64,000 nt of DNA, from positions 248,001 to 312,000 of the forward strand of contig JAFEDK010000005.1 in assembly GCA_018241665.1 (NCBI GenBank). Reading direction: 5' to 3'. The notes beneath the pieces were generated by a model. The model was not told where the DNA came from and did no database searches. It saw only the letters and a program-made list of their open reading frames with translations. The position numbers were made by a program, and so were the translations under genes. The number at the start of each line of letters is the position of its first letter. Positions within the stretch are counted from its first letter, which is position 1. This stretch comes from Pseudomonadota bacterium. Its GTDB lineage: Bacteria > Pseudomonadota > Gammaproteobacteria > Burkholderiales > Rhodocyclaceae. Shown here piece after piece: positions 38,105-47,775 of this stretch.

Positions 38105-38863
38105 TCAGCCGGCCAGCGCGTCCCACAGCAGCTTCACGCCCGACAGGCCCAGCGCCGCCGTGGCGAACAGGTAGAAGCCACGCTCCGGCAGCTTCGCCAG
38201 CACGCGCATGCCGGTCCATACGCCGACCGGCACCAGCGGCAGCAGCATCGCCGACATCAGCAGGGTGTCGCGGTTGAACAGGCCGAGGCCCACGTAGAAG
38301 GGCAGCTTGGCCACGTTGATGAAGGCGAAGAAGAACACCGAAGTGGCCACGAAAACCTGGCGCGGCTGGCCGCGGCTGAGCAGATAAACCATCACCGGCG
38401 GCCCGCCCGCGTGGGCCAGGGTGCTGGTGAAGCCGGCCCCGGCGCCGCACAGCCACGCGAAGCCGCGGCGTGGCGGCTGGCCGTCCGCACCGGCGGCCGG
38501 GCGCGCGCGGCGCAGCAGGCGATCCGCCGCAAAGGCCACCGAGATCAGCCCCAGCGCGCCTTTCACCATCGTTTCCGACATCACCCCGAAGGCCAGCGTG
38601 CCGGCGGCGATGCCGACCACCGCAGCCGGGATCAGCAGGCGCAGGTCGGCCCAGTCGGCTTTGCCACGCCAGGCGCGGATGCCGACCATGTCCATGCAGA
38701 TCAGGATCGGCAGCATCACCGCCACTGCGTCGCGCGGCGACAGCCACATGGACATGAAGGGCACGGCCAGCCCGCCGAGGGCGCCGCCGAGGCCGGACTT
38801 GGAGATACCGGTGAGCAGGACGGCGATCGCGGTGACGATCCAGCCGGCGGCGTTCATTTCCAT
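38105..38863 (-). CDS. TauE/SafE-family membrane permease (second copy)
   Basis: A 252-aa polytopic membrane protein: TGISKSGLGGALGGLAVPFMSM in the first repeat and GAGAGFTSTLAHAGGPPVMVYL in the second, the conserved segments of TauE/SafE permeases. Predicted role is export of sulfite or an organic anion; unassigned here. It is convergent with the effector gene, with only 3 nt between their stops, so it is probably the first gene outside the eCIS locus. It is not closely similar by eye to the permease at 11607-12410. Confidence 0.85.
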   Translation of the reverse strand: MEMNAAGWIVTAIAVLLTGISKSGLGGALGGLAVPFMSMWLSPRDAVAVMLPILICMDMVGIRAWRGKADWADLRLLIPAAVVGIAAGTLAFGVMSETMVKGALGLISVAFAADRLLRRARPAAGADGQPPRRGFAWLCGAGAGFTSTLAHAGGPPVMVYLLSRGQPRQVFVATSVFFFAFINVAKLPFYVGLGLFNRDTLLMSAMLLPLVPVGVWTGMRVLAKLPERGFYLFATAALGLSGVKLLWDALAG

Positions 38864-39029
38864 CGGAACAGGGGCAAGCGGGCTCGGGGAAAGGAGCGGC
38901 GCAGCATAGCAGGCAATGTGAATCCATGTTGCAGGACAACACGACCCATGCCGGACCTATGACTTAAGTAGTACATTTTCCAGTTCCGGCCATCTGATCC
39001 GCCGCCTCCGTCGTGGCCCCAGCCTGACC

Positions 39030-41915
39030 ATGTTGAATGCCACGCCCAGCAGAATCCTGCTCGTTACCGCCGGCTACCTGGCCCTGGGCGGGCTCGGACT
39101 GCTGTTCGCGATTGCCCCGGGTTACGCCAGCCCGATCTTCCCGGCCTCCGGCCTGGCCCTGGCGGCCGCCCTGTGCTTCGGCCGCAGCGCGCTGCCGGGA
39201 ATCTGGCTCGGCTCGGCCAGCCTCAACCTGGGCCTGGCCTTCCTCAGCCACAGCCTCGACGCACGCACGGCCGCCGCGGCCAGCCTGATCGCCTGCGGCG
39301 CCACCGCCCAGGCCTGGCTCGGCCAGGCCTTGGTGCGGCGCTGGGGCGGCAACAGCTGGCATGCGCTGGAACACGAACGGACGGTGCTGCATTTCCTGCT
39401 GATCGGCGGCCCGCTGGCCTGCCTGGTGTCGGCCTCGGTCGGCGTCGGCAGCCTCGCGGCGCTGCAGGTCATGGCCACCGCGCAGCTGCCTTTTGCATGG
39501 TGGAACTGGTTCATCGGCGACACCCTCGGCGTGCTGACCTTCGCGCCCCTGTGCCTGTGCTTCCTGATCCGCTCCAACCGCCTGTGGCAGACCCGCCGGC
39601 GCCAGATCACCGCGCCGATGCTGCTGACCCTGCTGTTCGTCGGCATCGCCATCTACGTCACGGCCCGGTGGGAGCAGAACAGCCAGCAACGCCGCCTGGA
39701 CGCGGACGCCGAACGGGTGCAGAAACGCATCGAGGACCGCCTGCAGATCCATCGGGAGGCCCTGCTGTCCCTGCGGCGCCTGCTCGAGGTGACCCCCGAC
39801 ATCGGCCCGGCCCAGTTCGAGGCCTTCACGCTGTCCACGCTGCAGGACAACCCGGACCTGTCGGCCTTCAGCTTCAACGCCTACGTGCCAGCGGCCGAGC
39901 GGGCCACCTTCGAGCGCGACATGGGCCGCCGCCTGGATGAGCGCCAGTTCACCATCAAGGAACGCGGAGAGGATGGCCGATTCGTTCCGGCCGCCGCGCG
40001 GGATGCCTACGTGCCGGTGACCTATATTTCCCCGATGCCCCCGAACCGGCTCGCCCTGGGCTTCGACCTCGCCTCCGAAAAGGTGCGCCGCGAGGTTCTG
40101 AACCGTGGCCAGAAGGAGGAGTCGGGCATCGCGGTCAGCGCGCCGCTGCGACTGGTTCAGGAACGCGCCGGCCAGGTAACGGTGCTGGCCCTGGCGCCGG
40201 TGCATTGGCACGGGGAAAGGCCTGTCAGAACCGACCCGCTGCGGGGCTTTGCGGTCGCCATCATCAACATGGACCAGCTGGTGGCGGTGGCCATCGGCGA
40301 CGGACTGCCGCCGGGGCTGCATCTGGAGCTGACCGATCCGGCCGCCGGCCCGGAACCGCAGCGCCTTGATCGTGCCACGCAACCAATAGACGCACGCAGC
40401 GCCCGCGCCATGTGGGCCGGCAAGATCCGCGCCGGCGACCGGACCTGGACCCTGCAGGTGTTCGCCGACGACAACTACCTGGTCCTCAACCGGCCCTGGA
40501 TCGCCTGGGGCGTCGGCGTCGTCGGCCTGCTCTTCGCGACCCTGCTGCAGACCCTGATGCTGGGCATGACCGGCCGTACTGCGATCATCGAGCGCCGCGT
40601 CGAGCGCCAGACCCACGACATCGCAACGGCCAACCGGGAACTCGCGCGCCACCGGGACCACCTGGAAGAACTGGTCGCCGCCCGCACCGCCGACCTGTCC
40701 GTCGCCAAGGAAGCGGCCGAGGCCGCCAACCGGGCGAAGAGCAGCTTCCTCGCCAACATGAGCCACGAGCTGCGCACCCCGATGAATGCCATCATCGGCC
40801 TCACCCACATCCTCGGCCGCAAGAACGCCGACCCCGACCAGCGCGAACGCCTCGGCCGCGTCTCCCGCGCCGCCGGCCACCTGCTGCAGCTGCTCAACGA
40901 CGTGCTGGAGCTGTCACGCATCGACGCCGAGCGGCTGTCCATCGAGGAAGTCCCCTTCCAGCTGAAGGCAGTGGTCGCCAATGTGGACAGCCTGGTCGGC
41001 ACCGACGTGACTGCCCGCGGCCTGCAACTGCACCTGGAACTGGCACCGGAACTGGCCGAACTGCCACTGCTCGGCGATCCCCTGCGCCTGCAGCAGGTGC
41101 TGCTCAACATCGTCGGCAACGCGCTCAAGTTCACCGAGGAAGGCAGCATCACGCTGGCCGTCACCCAGAGCGCCGGGGACGCCGACGGCATCCTGTTGCG
41201 CTTCGAGGTCCGCGACACCGGCATCGGCATTCCCGCCGACGCGCTGCAGCGCATCTTCCAGCCCTTCGAGCAGGCCGACAGCTCCACCACCCGCCGCTTC
41301 GGCGGCACCGGCCTGGGGCTGACGATCTGCCAGCGCCTGGTACGCCTGATGGGCGGCGGGATCGGCGTGGACAGCCAGCCCGGCGCCGGCAGCACCTTCT
41401 GGTTCACCTGCCGGGTCGGCCGCGCCGCCGCCGTGGCAGCCAGCGACGCACCGCTGCCGGCCAGTACCGATGCCGAACAGCAGCTGCGGACCCGTCACCG
41501 CGAGCGGCGCATCCTGCTGGCCGAGGACGACTGGGTGAACCAGGAAGTGAGCCTGGAGCTGCTGCGCGAAATCCTCGGCCTGCCCACCGACCTGGCCGAG
41601 AACGGCGAGGAAGCACTGCGCATGGCGGCGCAGACGCCCTACGACGTGATCCTGATGGATATCCAGATGCCGGTGATGGACGGGCTCTCCGCCACCCGTG
41701 CGATCCGCGCCCTGCCGGCCCACCGGCACACGCCGATCCTGGCGATGACCGCCAACGCTTTCGAGGAGGACCGGCTGGCCTGCCGTGCCGCCGGCATGGA
41801 CGACTTCATTCCCAAGCCCGCCGACCCCGACCAGCTGTTCCGGACCCTGCTGCGCTGGCTCGAAAAACGGCCCGAAACGCCAAAGGCTGGCACCAGTCAT
41901 ACGCAGGGCGGCTAA
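39030..41915 (+). CDS. MASE1-CHASE hybrid sensor histidine kinase with receiver domain
   Basis: 961 aa. Order: MASE1-like polytopic membrane region (about 1-210), a transmembrane helix, a periplasmic CHASE-like sensor (about 235-430), a further helix near 490-510, a coiled linker, HisKA with phospho-accepting His579 ([14 protein letters not shown]), HATPase ([26 protein letters not shown]) and a C-terminal receiver with Asp877 ([11 protein letters not shown]). It senses an unknown extracellular signal. First gene of a three-gene signalling unit with the HD-GYP protein and a second hybrid kinase. Confidence 0.93.
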   Translation: MLNATPSRILLVTAGYLALGGLGLLFAIAPGYASPIFPASGLALAAALCFGRSALPGIWLGSASLNLGLAFLSHSLDARTAAAASLIACGATAQAWLGQALVRRWGGNSWHALEHERTVLHFLLIGGPLACLVSASVGVGSLAALQVMATAQLPFAWWNWFIGDTLGVLTFAPLCLCFLIRSNRLWQTRRRQITAPMLLTLLFVGIAIYVTARWEQNSQQRRLDADAERVQKRIEDRLQIHREALLSLRRLLEVTPDIGPAQFEAFTLSTLQDNPDLSAFSFNAYVPAAERATFERDMGRRLDERQFTIKERGEDGRFVPAAARDAYVPVTYISPMPPNRLALGFDLASEKVRREVLNRGQKEESGIAVSAPLRLVQERAGQVTVLALAPVHWHGERPVRTDPLRGFAVAIINMDQLVAVAIGDGLPPGLHLELTDPAAGPEPQRLDRATQPIDARSARAMWAGKIRAGDRTWTLQVFADDNYLVLNRPWIAWGVGVVGLLFATLLQTLMLGMTGRTAIIERRVERQTHDIATANRELARHRDHLEELVAARTADLSVAKEAAEAANRAKSSFLANMSHELRTPMNAIIGLTHILGRKNADPDQRERLGRVSRAAGHLLQLLNDVLELSRIDAERLSIEEVPFQLKAVVANVDSLVGTDVTARGLQLHLELAPELAELPLLGDPLRLQQVLLNIVGNALKFTEEGSITLAVTQSAGDADGILLRFEVRDTGIGIPADALQRIFQPFEQADSSTTRRFGGTGLGLTICQRLVRLMGGGIGVDSQPGAGSTFWFTCRVGRAAAVAASDAPLPASTDAEQQLRTRHRERRILLAEDDWVNQEVSLELLREILGLPTDLAENGEEALRMAAQTPYDVILMDIQMPVMDGLSATRAIRALPAHRHTPILAMTANAFEEDRLACRAAGMDDFIPKPADPDQLFRTLLRWLEKRPETPKAGTSHTQGG

Positions 41916-41968
41916 ACTTCGGCTTTTGCCGGCCGAAATAGCAGAAACCGTCCGCTGCCAGACCTCCG

Positions 41969-43261
41969 ATGCCAGACACCCCGTCCCAGGATTTCGTCGT
42001 CACCCCTGACCAGCTCTGCGTAGGGCTGTTCATCCATATCGACCTGCCCTGGTTCAGCCACCCGTTCAGCTTCAACAGCTTCAAGATCCGCAGCGCCGAC
42101 CAGTTGCAGATCCTGCGCACGCTGGGCCTGAAGCACTTCCGCTACGACCCGGACCGCTCGGACGTGCTGCCGCGGGGCATGGTGACGACACTGCCGGTGG
42201 CGGTTCCGCCCATCCCGGCGGCAGCGGAAGACGAAGCCACCAGCGCGGCGCTGGCCAGCAAGCACGAGCGGATTGCCCGCCTGGCCCAGCGCAAGCGCCA
42301 GGTGATCGAGGTGGAAAAGGCGCTGGTCAAGGCCGCCGGCGTGATGCGCAACATCAACAAGAACCTGTTCGCCCGCCCGAAGGAATGCCTGGAGGAAGTG
42401 GACGAACTGGTCAATCAGATGGTCAGCGCCTTCCTCGACCAGCCCGACGTGGCGCTGCACGTGATCGGCGAGCATGCCGGCGGCGAGGAAACCTATTTCC
42501 ACGGCCTCAACACCTCCATCCTGTCGATGATGCTGGCCAAGGATCTGGGCTTCAACCGGCCCACCTGCCAGCTGCTGGGGGTCGGCGCGCTGCTCCACGA
42601 CATCGGCCTCAGCGACATCCCCGACCGCGTCGCGCGGCCGCGCCAGGAACTCACCACGCCGGAACGCAACCTGCGCCAGCTGCACTGCGAATACGGCCTG
42701 CGCATGGGCAAGCAGCTCGGCCTGCCCGAGCCGGTGCTGCGCATCATCGCCCAGCACCACGAACTGTCCGACGGCAGCGGCTACCCCAACAAGCTCAAGG
42801 GCGACCAGATCGATCCGCTGGCGCGCATCGTGTCGCTGGTCAATTACTACGACAACCTGTGCAATCCGCCCGACCTGGCCAAGGCGATGACGCCCCACGA
42901 GACCCTGTCGCTGATGTTCGCCCAGCGCCGCGCCAAGTTCGACGGCAAGGTGCTGCAGGTAATGATCCGCTGCCTCGGTGTCTATCCACCGGGCACCGTG
43001 GTCAAGCTGTCCAACGACGCGCTGGCCCTGGTGTCCTCGGTCAATCCGGCCAAGCCGCTGCGCCCTTGGGTCACCATCTACGACCCGAGCATCCCCAAGG
43101 ACGAGGCAATCCTGCTCGACCTGGAAGAAGAACCGGACATCAACATCGCCAAGGCCCTGCGCCCGATCCAGCTGCCGCCCGAGGTGTATGAGTACCTCAG
43201 CCCGCGCAAGCGCGTGACCTACTATTTCGACTCTGACTCCCGCAAGGGGCGCCGGCAATGA
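41969..43261 (+). CDS. DUF3391 / HD-GYP c-di-GMP phosphodiesterase
   Basis: 430 aa. The N-terminal DUF3391-like region (QLCVGLFIHIDLPWFSHPF) is followed by an HD-GYP domain with the metal-binding HD at His210-Asp211 (LLHDIGL), HHE at 263-265 and the GYP signature DGSGYPNKLKGDQI at 268-281. These residues indicate an active enzyme degrading c-di-GMP. It has no receiver domain of its own, so it may act with the flanking kinases. Its stop overlaps the next start (ATGA). Confidence 0.94.
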   Translation: MPDTPSQDFVVTPDQLCVGLFIHIDLPWFSHPFSFNSFKIRSADQLQILRTLGLKHFRYDPDRSDVLPRGMVTTLPVAVPPIPAAAEDEATSAALASKHERIARLAQRKRQVIEVEKALVKAAGVMRNINKNLFARPKECLEEVDELVNQMVSAFLDQPDVALHVIGEHAGGEETYFHGLNTSILSMMLAKDLGFNRPTCQLLGVGALLHDIGLSDIPDRVARPRQELTTPERNLRQLHCEYGLRMGKQLGLPEPVLRIIAQHHELSDGSGYPNKLKGDQIDPLARIVSLVNYYDNLCNPPDLAKAMTPHETLSLMFAQRRAKFDGKVLQVMIRCLGVYPPGTVVKLSNDALALVSSVNPAKPLRPWVTIYDPSIPKDEAILLDLEEEPDINIAKALRPIQLPPEVYEYLSPRKRVTYYFDSDSRKGRRQ

Positions 43262-45183
43262 GCGACCGCTACCAGGACCTGTTGTTCGCCGCCGCCGAGG
43301 AAATCCTGCTCCTCGTCGATCCCGAATCCCTGGTCATTCTCGCCGCCAATCCGGCCGCCTCGCGCCTGCTCGGCTACCCGGCCGGCAGCCTGCCCGGCCA
43401 GCCGGTCACCGAGATCGAATGCGCGCTGACCGACCTGTTCTTCTGGGAAGAAGTGCGCGCCGGCGGGGGCACCGAGGAACAGGTCATGGAAGGGCTCTAC
43501 CGGCGTATCGACGACAGCCTGCTGTCGGCCCGCAAGACGGTACGGCGGATCCCCGAGGGCATCCTGGTACGGGCCACCGACATCGGCGCGCAGAAACGCG
43601 CCGAGGACCAGCTGGCGCTGATGGCCTCGCGTCTGCGGGCTACCCTGGAGGCCACCGCCGACGGCATCCTGGTGCTCGACCGCCACGGCCACATCACCAA
43701 CATGAACCGGCGCCTGGCACGCCTGTGGAATCTTCCGGAAGATCTCCTCGCCCGCCACGACGACGACGCCATCCTGCAGTACATGGCCGACGCGGTGGAT
43801 GGCGGCACCGACCTGCACGCACTGCTGACCCGCCACAGCCAGGACGTGAAGGAAACCTTCGACACCCTGCCGCTGCGGGACGGCCGCATCTTCGAGGCCA
43901 GCTCACGGCCCGCCCGCCATGATGAGGAAGTCATCGGCCGGGTGTTCTGCATCACCGACGTCACCGAACGCCACAAGGCCGAGCAGGCCCTGATCGCCGC
44001 CCGCGATGCGGCCAATGCCGCCAACCGGGCCAAGAGCGACTTCCTGGCGATGATGTCCCACGAGATCCGCACGCCGATGAACGGCATCATCGGCATGGCC
44101 CAGTTGCTGGAGATGTCGCCGCACACGCCGGAGCAGCAGGAATACATCGCCACCATCCAGAGCAGCGGCGACGCGCTGCTGGGCATCATCAACGACATCC
44201 TCGACTACTCGAAGATCGAGGCCCGCAAGCTGAGCCTCGAGAAGATCGGCTTCGACCTGCGCCCGCTGGTCGCCGACGTGGAAAAGCTGTTCCGCGCCCG
44301 CGCTGCGGAAAAATCCATCGTGTTCACCGCGATGGTCGCCGACAGCGTGCCGCGGGTGGTGGTCGGCGACCCGACCCGCCTGCGCCAGATCCTGATGAAC
44401 CTGGTCGGCAACGCCTTCAAGTTCACCGCCCGCGGCCAGATCGGCGTGCATGTCACCTCGACGTCGGTCGGCCCCGGCCGCATCAACCTGCGCGTGACGG
44501 TCAGCGACACCGGCATCGGCATCGCCGCCGACAAGTGCGCGCACATCTTCACGCCCTTCGAGCAGGCCGACATGTCCACCACCCGCCGTTATGGTGGCAC
44601 TGGCCTCGGCCTGGCGATCTGCCGCATGCTGTGCGAGCTGATGGGCGGCCAGATCGGCGTGGACAGCGAGGAAGGCGTCGGCTCCCGCTTCTGGTTCACC
44701 GCCGAGCTGGAAACCGGCGTCGGCGAGGAAAGCCATACCCCCGACGCCCCCCGTGCGATCCTGCGCCAGAACACGCGCATCCTGGTCGTGGAGGACAACC
44801 CGATCAACCGTACCGTGCTGACCCGCATGCTGGAACGCTTCGGCGCCCACGACGTGGCCTTCGCCGAAGACGGCGAAGACGCCCTGAAGCGCTGCGCCGA
44901 AGCCGACTACGAGTTGATCTTCATGGACGCCCGCATGCCCCGCCTGGACGGCCTGGCCGCCACCCGCCAGCTGCGCGAGCGGAGCTACAAGGCCTACATC
45001 ATCGGCGTCAGTGCCGATGCGATGCCGGAAGAGCGCCGCGACGCGCTGGCCGCAGGCATGGACGACTACGTAATCAAGCCGGTCGCCCGCGATGCGCTGG
45101 CCGCGGCCATCGAGCGCTGGCGGCAGACCCTGATCGCCGCCTACCGGGCCGGCCTGGCCCTGCATCCCCCCGAGGAAATGTAA
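43258..45183 (+). CDS. PAS-domain hybrid sensor histidine kinase with receiver
   Basis: 641 aa, no membrane helices, so cytoplasmic. Two PAS-like regions (VDPESLVILAANPAASRLLGY and LEATADGILVLDRHGHITNMN) precede HisKA with His268 (MMSHEIRTPMNGIIGM), HATPase (VSDTGIGIAADKC, GGTGLGLAICRML) and a receiver with Asp557 (IFMDARMPRLDGLAATRQL). It is coupled to the HD-GYP gene by a 4-nt overlap, suggesting joint output on c-di-GMP turnover. Confidence 0.93.
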   Translation: MSDRYQDLLFAAAEEILLLVDPESLVILAANPAASRLLGYPAGSLPGQPVTEIECALTDLFFWEEVRAGGGTEEQVMEGLYRRIDDSLLSARKTVRRIPEGILVRATDIGAQKRAEDQLALMASRLRATLEATADGILVLDRHGHITNMNRRLARLWNLPEDLLARHDDDAILQYMADAVDGGTDLHALLTRHSQDVKETFDTLPLRDGRIFEASSRPARHDEEVIGRVFCITDVTERHKAEQALIAARDAANAANRAKSDFLAMMSHEIRTPMNGIIGMAQLLEMSPHTPEQQEYIATIQSSGDALLGIINDILDYSKIEARKLSLEKIGFDLRPLVADVEKLFRARAAEKSIVFTAMVADSVPRVVVGDPTRLRQILMNLVGNAFKFTARGQIGVHVTSTSVGPGRINLRVTVSDTGIGIAADKCAHIFTPFEQADMSTTRRYGGTGLGLAICRMLCELMGGQIGVDSEEGVGSRFWFTAELETGVGEESHTPDAPRAILRQNTRILVVEDNPINRTVLTRMLERFGAHDVAFAEDGEDALKRCAEADYELIFMDARMPRLDGLAATRQLRERSYKAYIIGVSADAMPEERRDALAAGMDDYVIKPVARDALAAAIERWRQTLIAAYRAGLALHPPEEM

Positions 45184-45216
45184 GCAGGCATCCTGCCGGC
45201 ATCGGCCGGCCGGCGT

Positions 45217-45243
45217 CAAAAACCCCGCCAGGCCGGGCTTTCT
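45217..45243 (+). terminator. Possible intrinsic terminator after the signalling operon
   Basis: AAAAACCCCGCC-AGG-CCGGGCTTTCT forms an imperfect A-rich/GC/U-rich hairpin 34 nt after the kinase stop. The stem has mismatches, so this is a moderate call. Confidence 0.45.
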
Positions 45244-45288
45244 GCATGGGAAGCCACGGCGCAGCGCAAAAATTTTCTTACAAAACCA

Positions 45289-45320
45289 TGCAAGGGCGGT
45301 GCAAGGTCAGCAGCTATCCT
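45289..45320 (+). promoter_or_regulatory. Direct-repeat activator site and -10 for the His-rich secreted protein
   Basis: Two TGCAAGG repeats (45289-45295 and 45300-45306) are spaced exactly 11 bp apart, and a -10-like TATCCT lies at 45315-45320. Tandem repeats with 11-bp period over the -35 position are typical of OmpR-family response regulator sites. The AT-rich block AAAAATTTTCTTACAAAA lies just upstream. Confidence 0.45.
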
Positions 45321-45362
45321 TGAGACGTATCGCGCTCCCACCGGCGCGCCAAGGAGAACAGC

Positions 45363-45677
45363 ATGCTGAATACCCGCCAATGGATCACCGCCGCCCTGAT
45401 CGGCATTGCCGGCCTGGGCCTGTCCGCCACCGCCAGCGCCGACCGCGGCGACGGTCACGGCTGGGGTGGGCGCGGCGAATGGCGCCACAAGCATCACCAC
45501 CATCATCATGGTGGCCGCGGCTATGGCCCGTATTACGCTCCGCAACCGGTTTATGTCGCGTCGCCGCCGGTCGTGTATGAACGCCCGATCGTCTATGCGC
45601 CGCAGCCGGTATACGCCTACCCTAGCAGACCGTCGGTGGTGGTCAGCGTACCGCCGCTGGTCTTCCCGTTGCGCTGA
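45363..45677 (+). CDS. Small exported His-rich protein
   Basis: 104 aa. A Sec signal peptide (MLNTRQWITAALIGIAGLGLSATASA) is followed by a Gly/His-rich stretch with six consecutive His (HKHHHHHHGGRG) and then Tyr/Pro/Val repeats (PQPVYVASPPVV, PQPVYAYPSRP). AAGGAGA precedes the ATG. Such small periplasmic proteins are often induced by envelope or metal stress. The His tract could bind Ni, Zn or Cu; this is inference. Confidence 0.75.
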   Translation: MLNTRQWITAALIGIAGLGLSATASADRGDGHGWGGRGEWRHKHHHHHHGGRGYGPYYAPQPVYVASPPVVYERPIVYAPQPVYAYPSRPSVVVSVPPLVFPLR

Positions 45678-45683
45678 GGCGCG

Positions 45684-46022
45684 TCAGGATCCGCCCTTCG
45701 GCAGGACCTGCCCCTGCAGGCAGCACAGGTAGGCGGCCGTCATTTCGTCCAGGTAGCTGCGGTAGATCGTCGCCCAGCCTTCCGCCCCCGCCTCCAGCAG
45801 CAAGTCGAGGCGGGCCTGGTGGGCAACACGGTCGCGCTCATCGAGCACATCGTCGCTGTTGAGGGCATGGGCACGCAGGCGGTTTTCGGTGGTGCCCACC
45901 GCCAGGCGGCTACCGAGAAAATGCATGCGCTGGACGACATCCGCATGCGCCAGCCAGATGCGCCCCAACAGGGCCCCCTGGCAGAGGGTGGCGCAGCTCA
46001 GCGCCGGTGGCAGGAATCCCAT
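45684..46022 (-). CDS. Hypothetical protein
   Basis: 112 aa, starting MGFLPPALSCATLCQGALLGRIWLAHADVVQRM and ending with a helical ARLDLLLEAGAEGWATIYRSYLDEMTAAYLCCLQGQ. Five Cys residues; no clear signal peptide. I do not recognise a family. It converges on the His-rich gene with 6 nt between stops. An AT-richer stretch upstream (46040-46090) could hold its promoter. Confidence 0.5.
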   Translation of the reverse strand: MGFLPPALSCATLCQGALLGRIWLAHADVVQRMHFLGSRLAVGTTENRLRAHALNSDDVLDERDRVAHQARLDLLLEAGAEGWATIYRSYLDEMTAAYLCCLQGQVLPKGGS

Positions 46023-46122
46023 TCTGTAATCGCTTTCTTATCGCTCTCTGTGGGGGTGGCGTCGCCGCCGACCTGTCTATTGTTTTAGCCGAGCATGCGG
46101 CAGATGCAAGTCCGCCCCTCGC

Positions 46123-46794
46123 TCAAGGGGGCGGCAGGTCCTGGCTGAGCAGCCACGCAGCGCGGTCGCTCAGACGCCGGCTCCACGCCCCGTTGAGGCC
46201 GGGCGCCGCGGCGAGCAGCTGCAACTCCCGCGGGTCCGCCCGGTGCAGCTGACAGGCGGTCCACAGGCGCGCCAGGCTGCACCCCGGTGCCGGCCGCTCG
46301 ACCAGTTCGAGCGTATCACCGGCGGCGATCTCCCCTCCCTGCAGCACCCGGAAGTACCAGCCGGTCCAGCCTTTCTCGGCAATCAGCCGGGACATCGGCG
46401 GATGATCCAGCTTGTGGCTGATCTTCCAGCATGGCTGGCGTGGCTGGCTGACCTGCAGACGGCAGCCGCCCAGCGTAAAGACATCGCCGATGCATACGTT
46501 GTGCTCGGTCAGCCCGCGGGCCGACAGGTTTTCGCCGAGCGCGCCAGCTTGCAGAAGGGCCGCCCGCTCGGGCACCTCCGCCGCCAGCCCGGCATAGTGT
46601 TCGGCGGGGTAGTAATGGACGGCCTTCTCGGGCCCGCCGTGGACCCGCCGATCGCCCTGGGCATCGCCGGCCAGCCCTTCCAGGCCAAGCGCCACGCTTC
46701 CCGCGACGGCGCTCTTGAAGATGCCGGTCTGCTGCCCCTCCGGCGGCAAGGGGCGCAGGCGGCCGATGTACACGGAATCGACGACGACTTTCAC
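46123..46794 (-). CDS. MOSC-domain protein (YiiM-like)
   Basis: 223 aa. It has MOSC family features: SAVAGSVALGLEGLAGDAQGDRRVHGGPEKAVHYYPAEHY, then GALGENLSARGLTEHNVCIGDVFTLG, the conserved Cys in SQPRQPCWKI, and a C-terminal 3-alpha-type extension. MOSC proteins bind a molybdenum cofactor-type group or persulfide sulfur through the conserved Cys; YiiM relatives act on N-hydroxylated compounds. I chose the GTG at 46794, 5 nt after the ROK gene stop, because GGAGGG lies just upstream and homology begins there. Confidence 0.87.
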   Translation of the reverse strand: MKVVVDSVYIGRLRPLPPEGQQTGIFKSAVAGSVALGLEGLAGDAQGDRRVHGGPEKAVHYYPAEHYAGLAAEVPERAALLQAGALGENLSARGLTEHNVCIGDVFTLGGCRLQVSQPRQPCWKISHKLDHPPMSRLIAEKGWTGWYFRVLQGGEIAAGDTLELVERPAPGCSLARLWTACQLHRADPRELQLLAAAPGLNGAWSRRLSDRAAWLLSQDLPPP

Positions 46795-46799
46795 GGAAA

Positions 46800-47717
46800 C
46801 TATCCCTCCCAGACCTGTCCCGCAACCGGCCATAGCCAGGCGGCCCCACGCACGCCGGACGAATCCCCGTGCAGAGCCGGCTTCAGGCGGGTCGCCACGC
46901 TGTCGGAAAACACCTGCGACGCCCACACCACCGGCACCCGCTCGTACAGCCGCTCCACATTCGACAAACCACCGCCGAGCACGACCACGTCCGGATCGAT
47001 GATGTTGATGACGCCGGCCAGCGCCCGCGCCAGCCGCAGCTCGTAGCGCTGCAGGCTGGCCTCGCAGGCAGCGTCGCCATCCAGCGCGGCGGCAACGATG
47101 GCTTCCGGAGCCAGGTCCCGGCCACTACAGCGCAGGTGGTCGGCCGACAGCCCCGGTCCTGACAGATAGGTCTCGATGCAACCGGCCCGCCCGCAATAGC
47201 AGGCCGGCAGCGGCAGATCGGCGCCCGCCGGCAGGGGCAATGGATTGTGCCCCCACTCGCCGGCAATGGAATTGATGCCCGACAGCAACTGGCCGCGCAC
47301 CACGATGCCGCCGCCGACGCCGGTGCCGAGAATCACCGCGAAAACCACCTCGGCCCCCGCCGCTGCGCCGTCCACCGCCTCGGACAGGGCCAGGCAATTG
47401 GCATCGTTGGCAGTGCGGACCTCGCGGCCGAGCAGGCGGCGCAGGTCGTCGGGCAGCGGCTGGCCGTTCAGGCAGGTGGAGTTGGCGTTCTTCATCAGGC
47501 CGCTGGCCTTCGACACCGCGCCGGGCGTGCCGACACCGACGGTGCCACGCCGGCCGAGCTCGCTCTCGACCGCCTCGACCAGCCCGGCCACCGCCTGCAG
47601 CGTGGCCGCGTAGTCGCCCTGTGGCGTGGCCACGCGGCGCCGGGCCAGCGTGTGGCCCGCGTCGTCGAGGGCGATGATTTCGATCTTGGTGCCGCCGAGG
47701 TCGATGCCGATGCGCAA
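46800..47717 (-). CDS. ROK-family sugar kinase (fructokinase/N-acetylglucosamine kinase-like)
   Basis: 305 aa. The ATP phosphate-binding loop MRIGIDLGGTKIEIIAL, catalytic-base motif TANDANCLALSE, GTGVGGGIVV, the ROK signature around AGEWGHNPL, and the zinc-binding CYCGRAGCIETYLSG are all present. It phosphorylates a hexose or amino sugar; similarity by eye is greatest to fructokinase/Mak-type enzymes. Followed at 5 nt by the MOSC gene on the same strand. Confidence 0.88.
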   Translation of the reverse strand: MRIGIDLGGTKIEIIALDDAGHTLARRRVATPQGDYAATLQAVAGLVEAVESELGRRGTVGVGTPGAVSKASGLMKNANSTCLNGQPLPDDLRRLLGREVRTANDANCLALSEAVDGAAAGAEVVFAVILGTGVGGGIVVRGQLLSGINSIAGEWGHNPLPLPAGADLPLPACYCGRAGCIETYLSGPGLSADHLRCSGRDLAPEAIVAAALDGDAACEASLQRYELRLARALAGVINIIDPDVVVLGGGLSNVERLYERVPVVWASQVFSDSVATRLKPALHGDSSGVRGAAWLWPVAGQVWEG

Positions 47718-47775
47718 GGGGAAGCTCCGCCGGGAGATGACAAACGATGGGCGAATGATAGCCCGTGGCGCGCCC

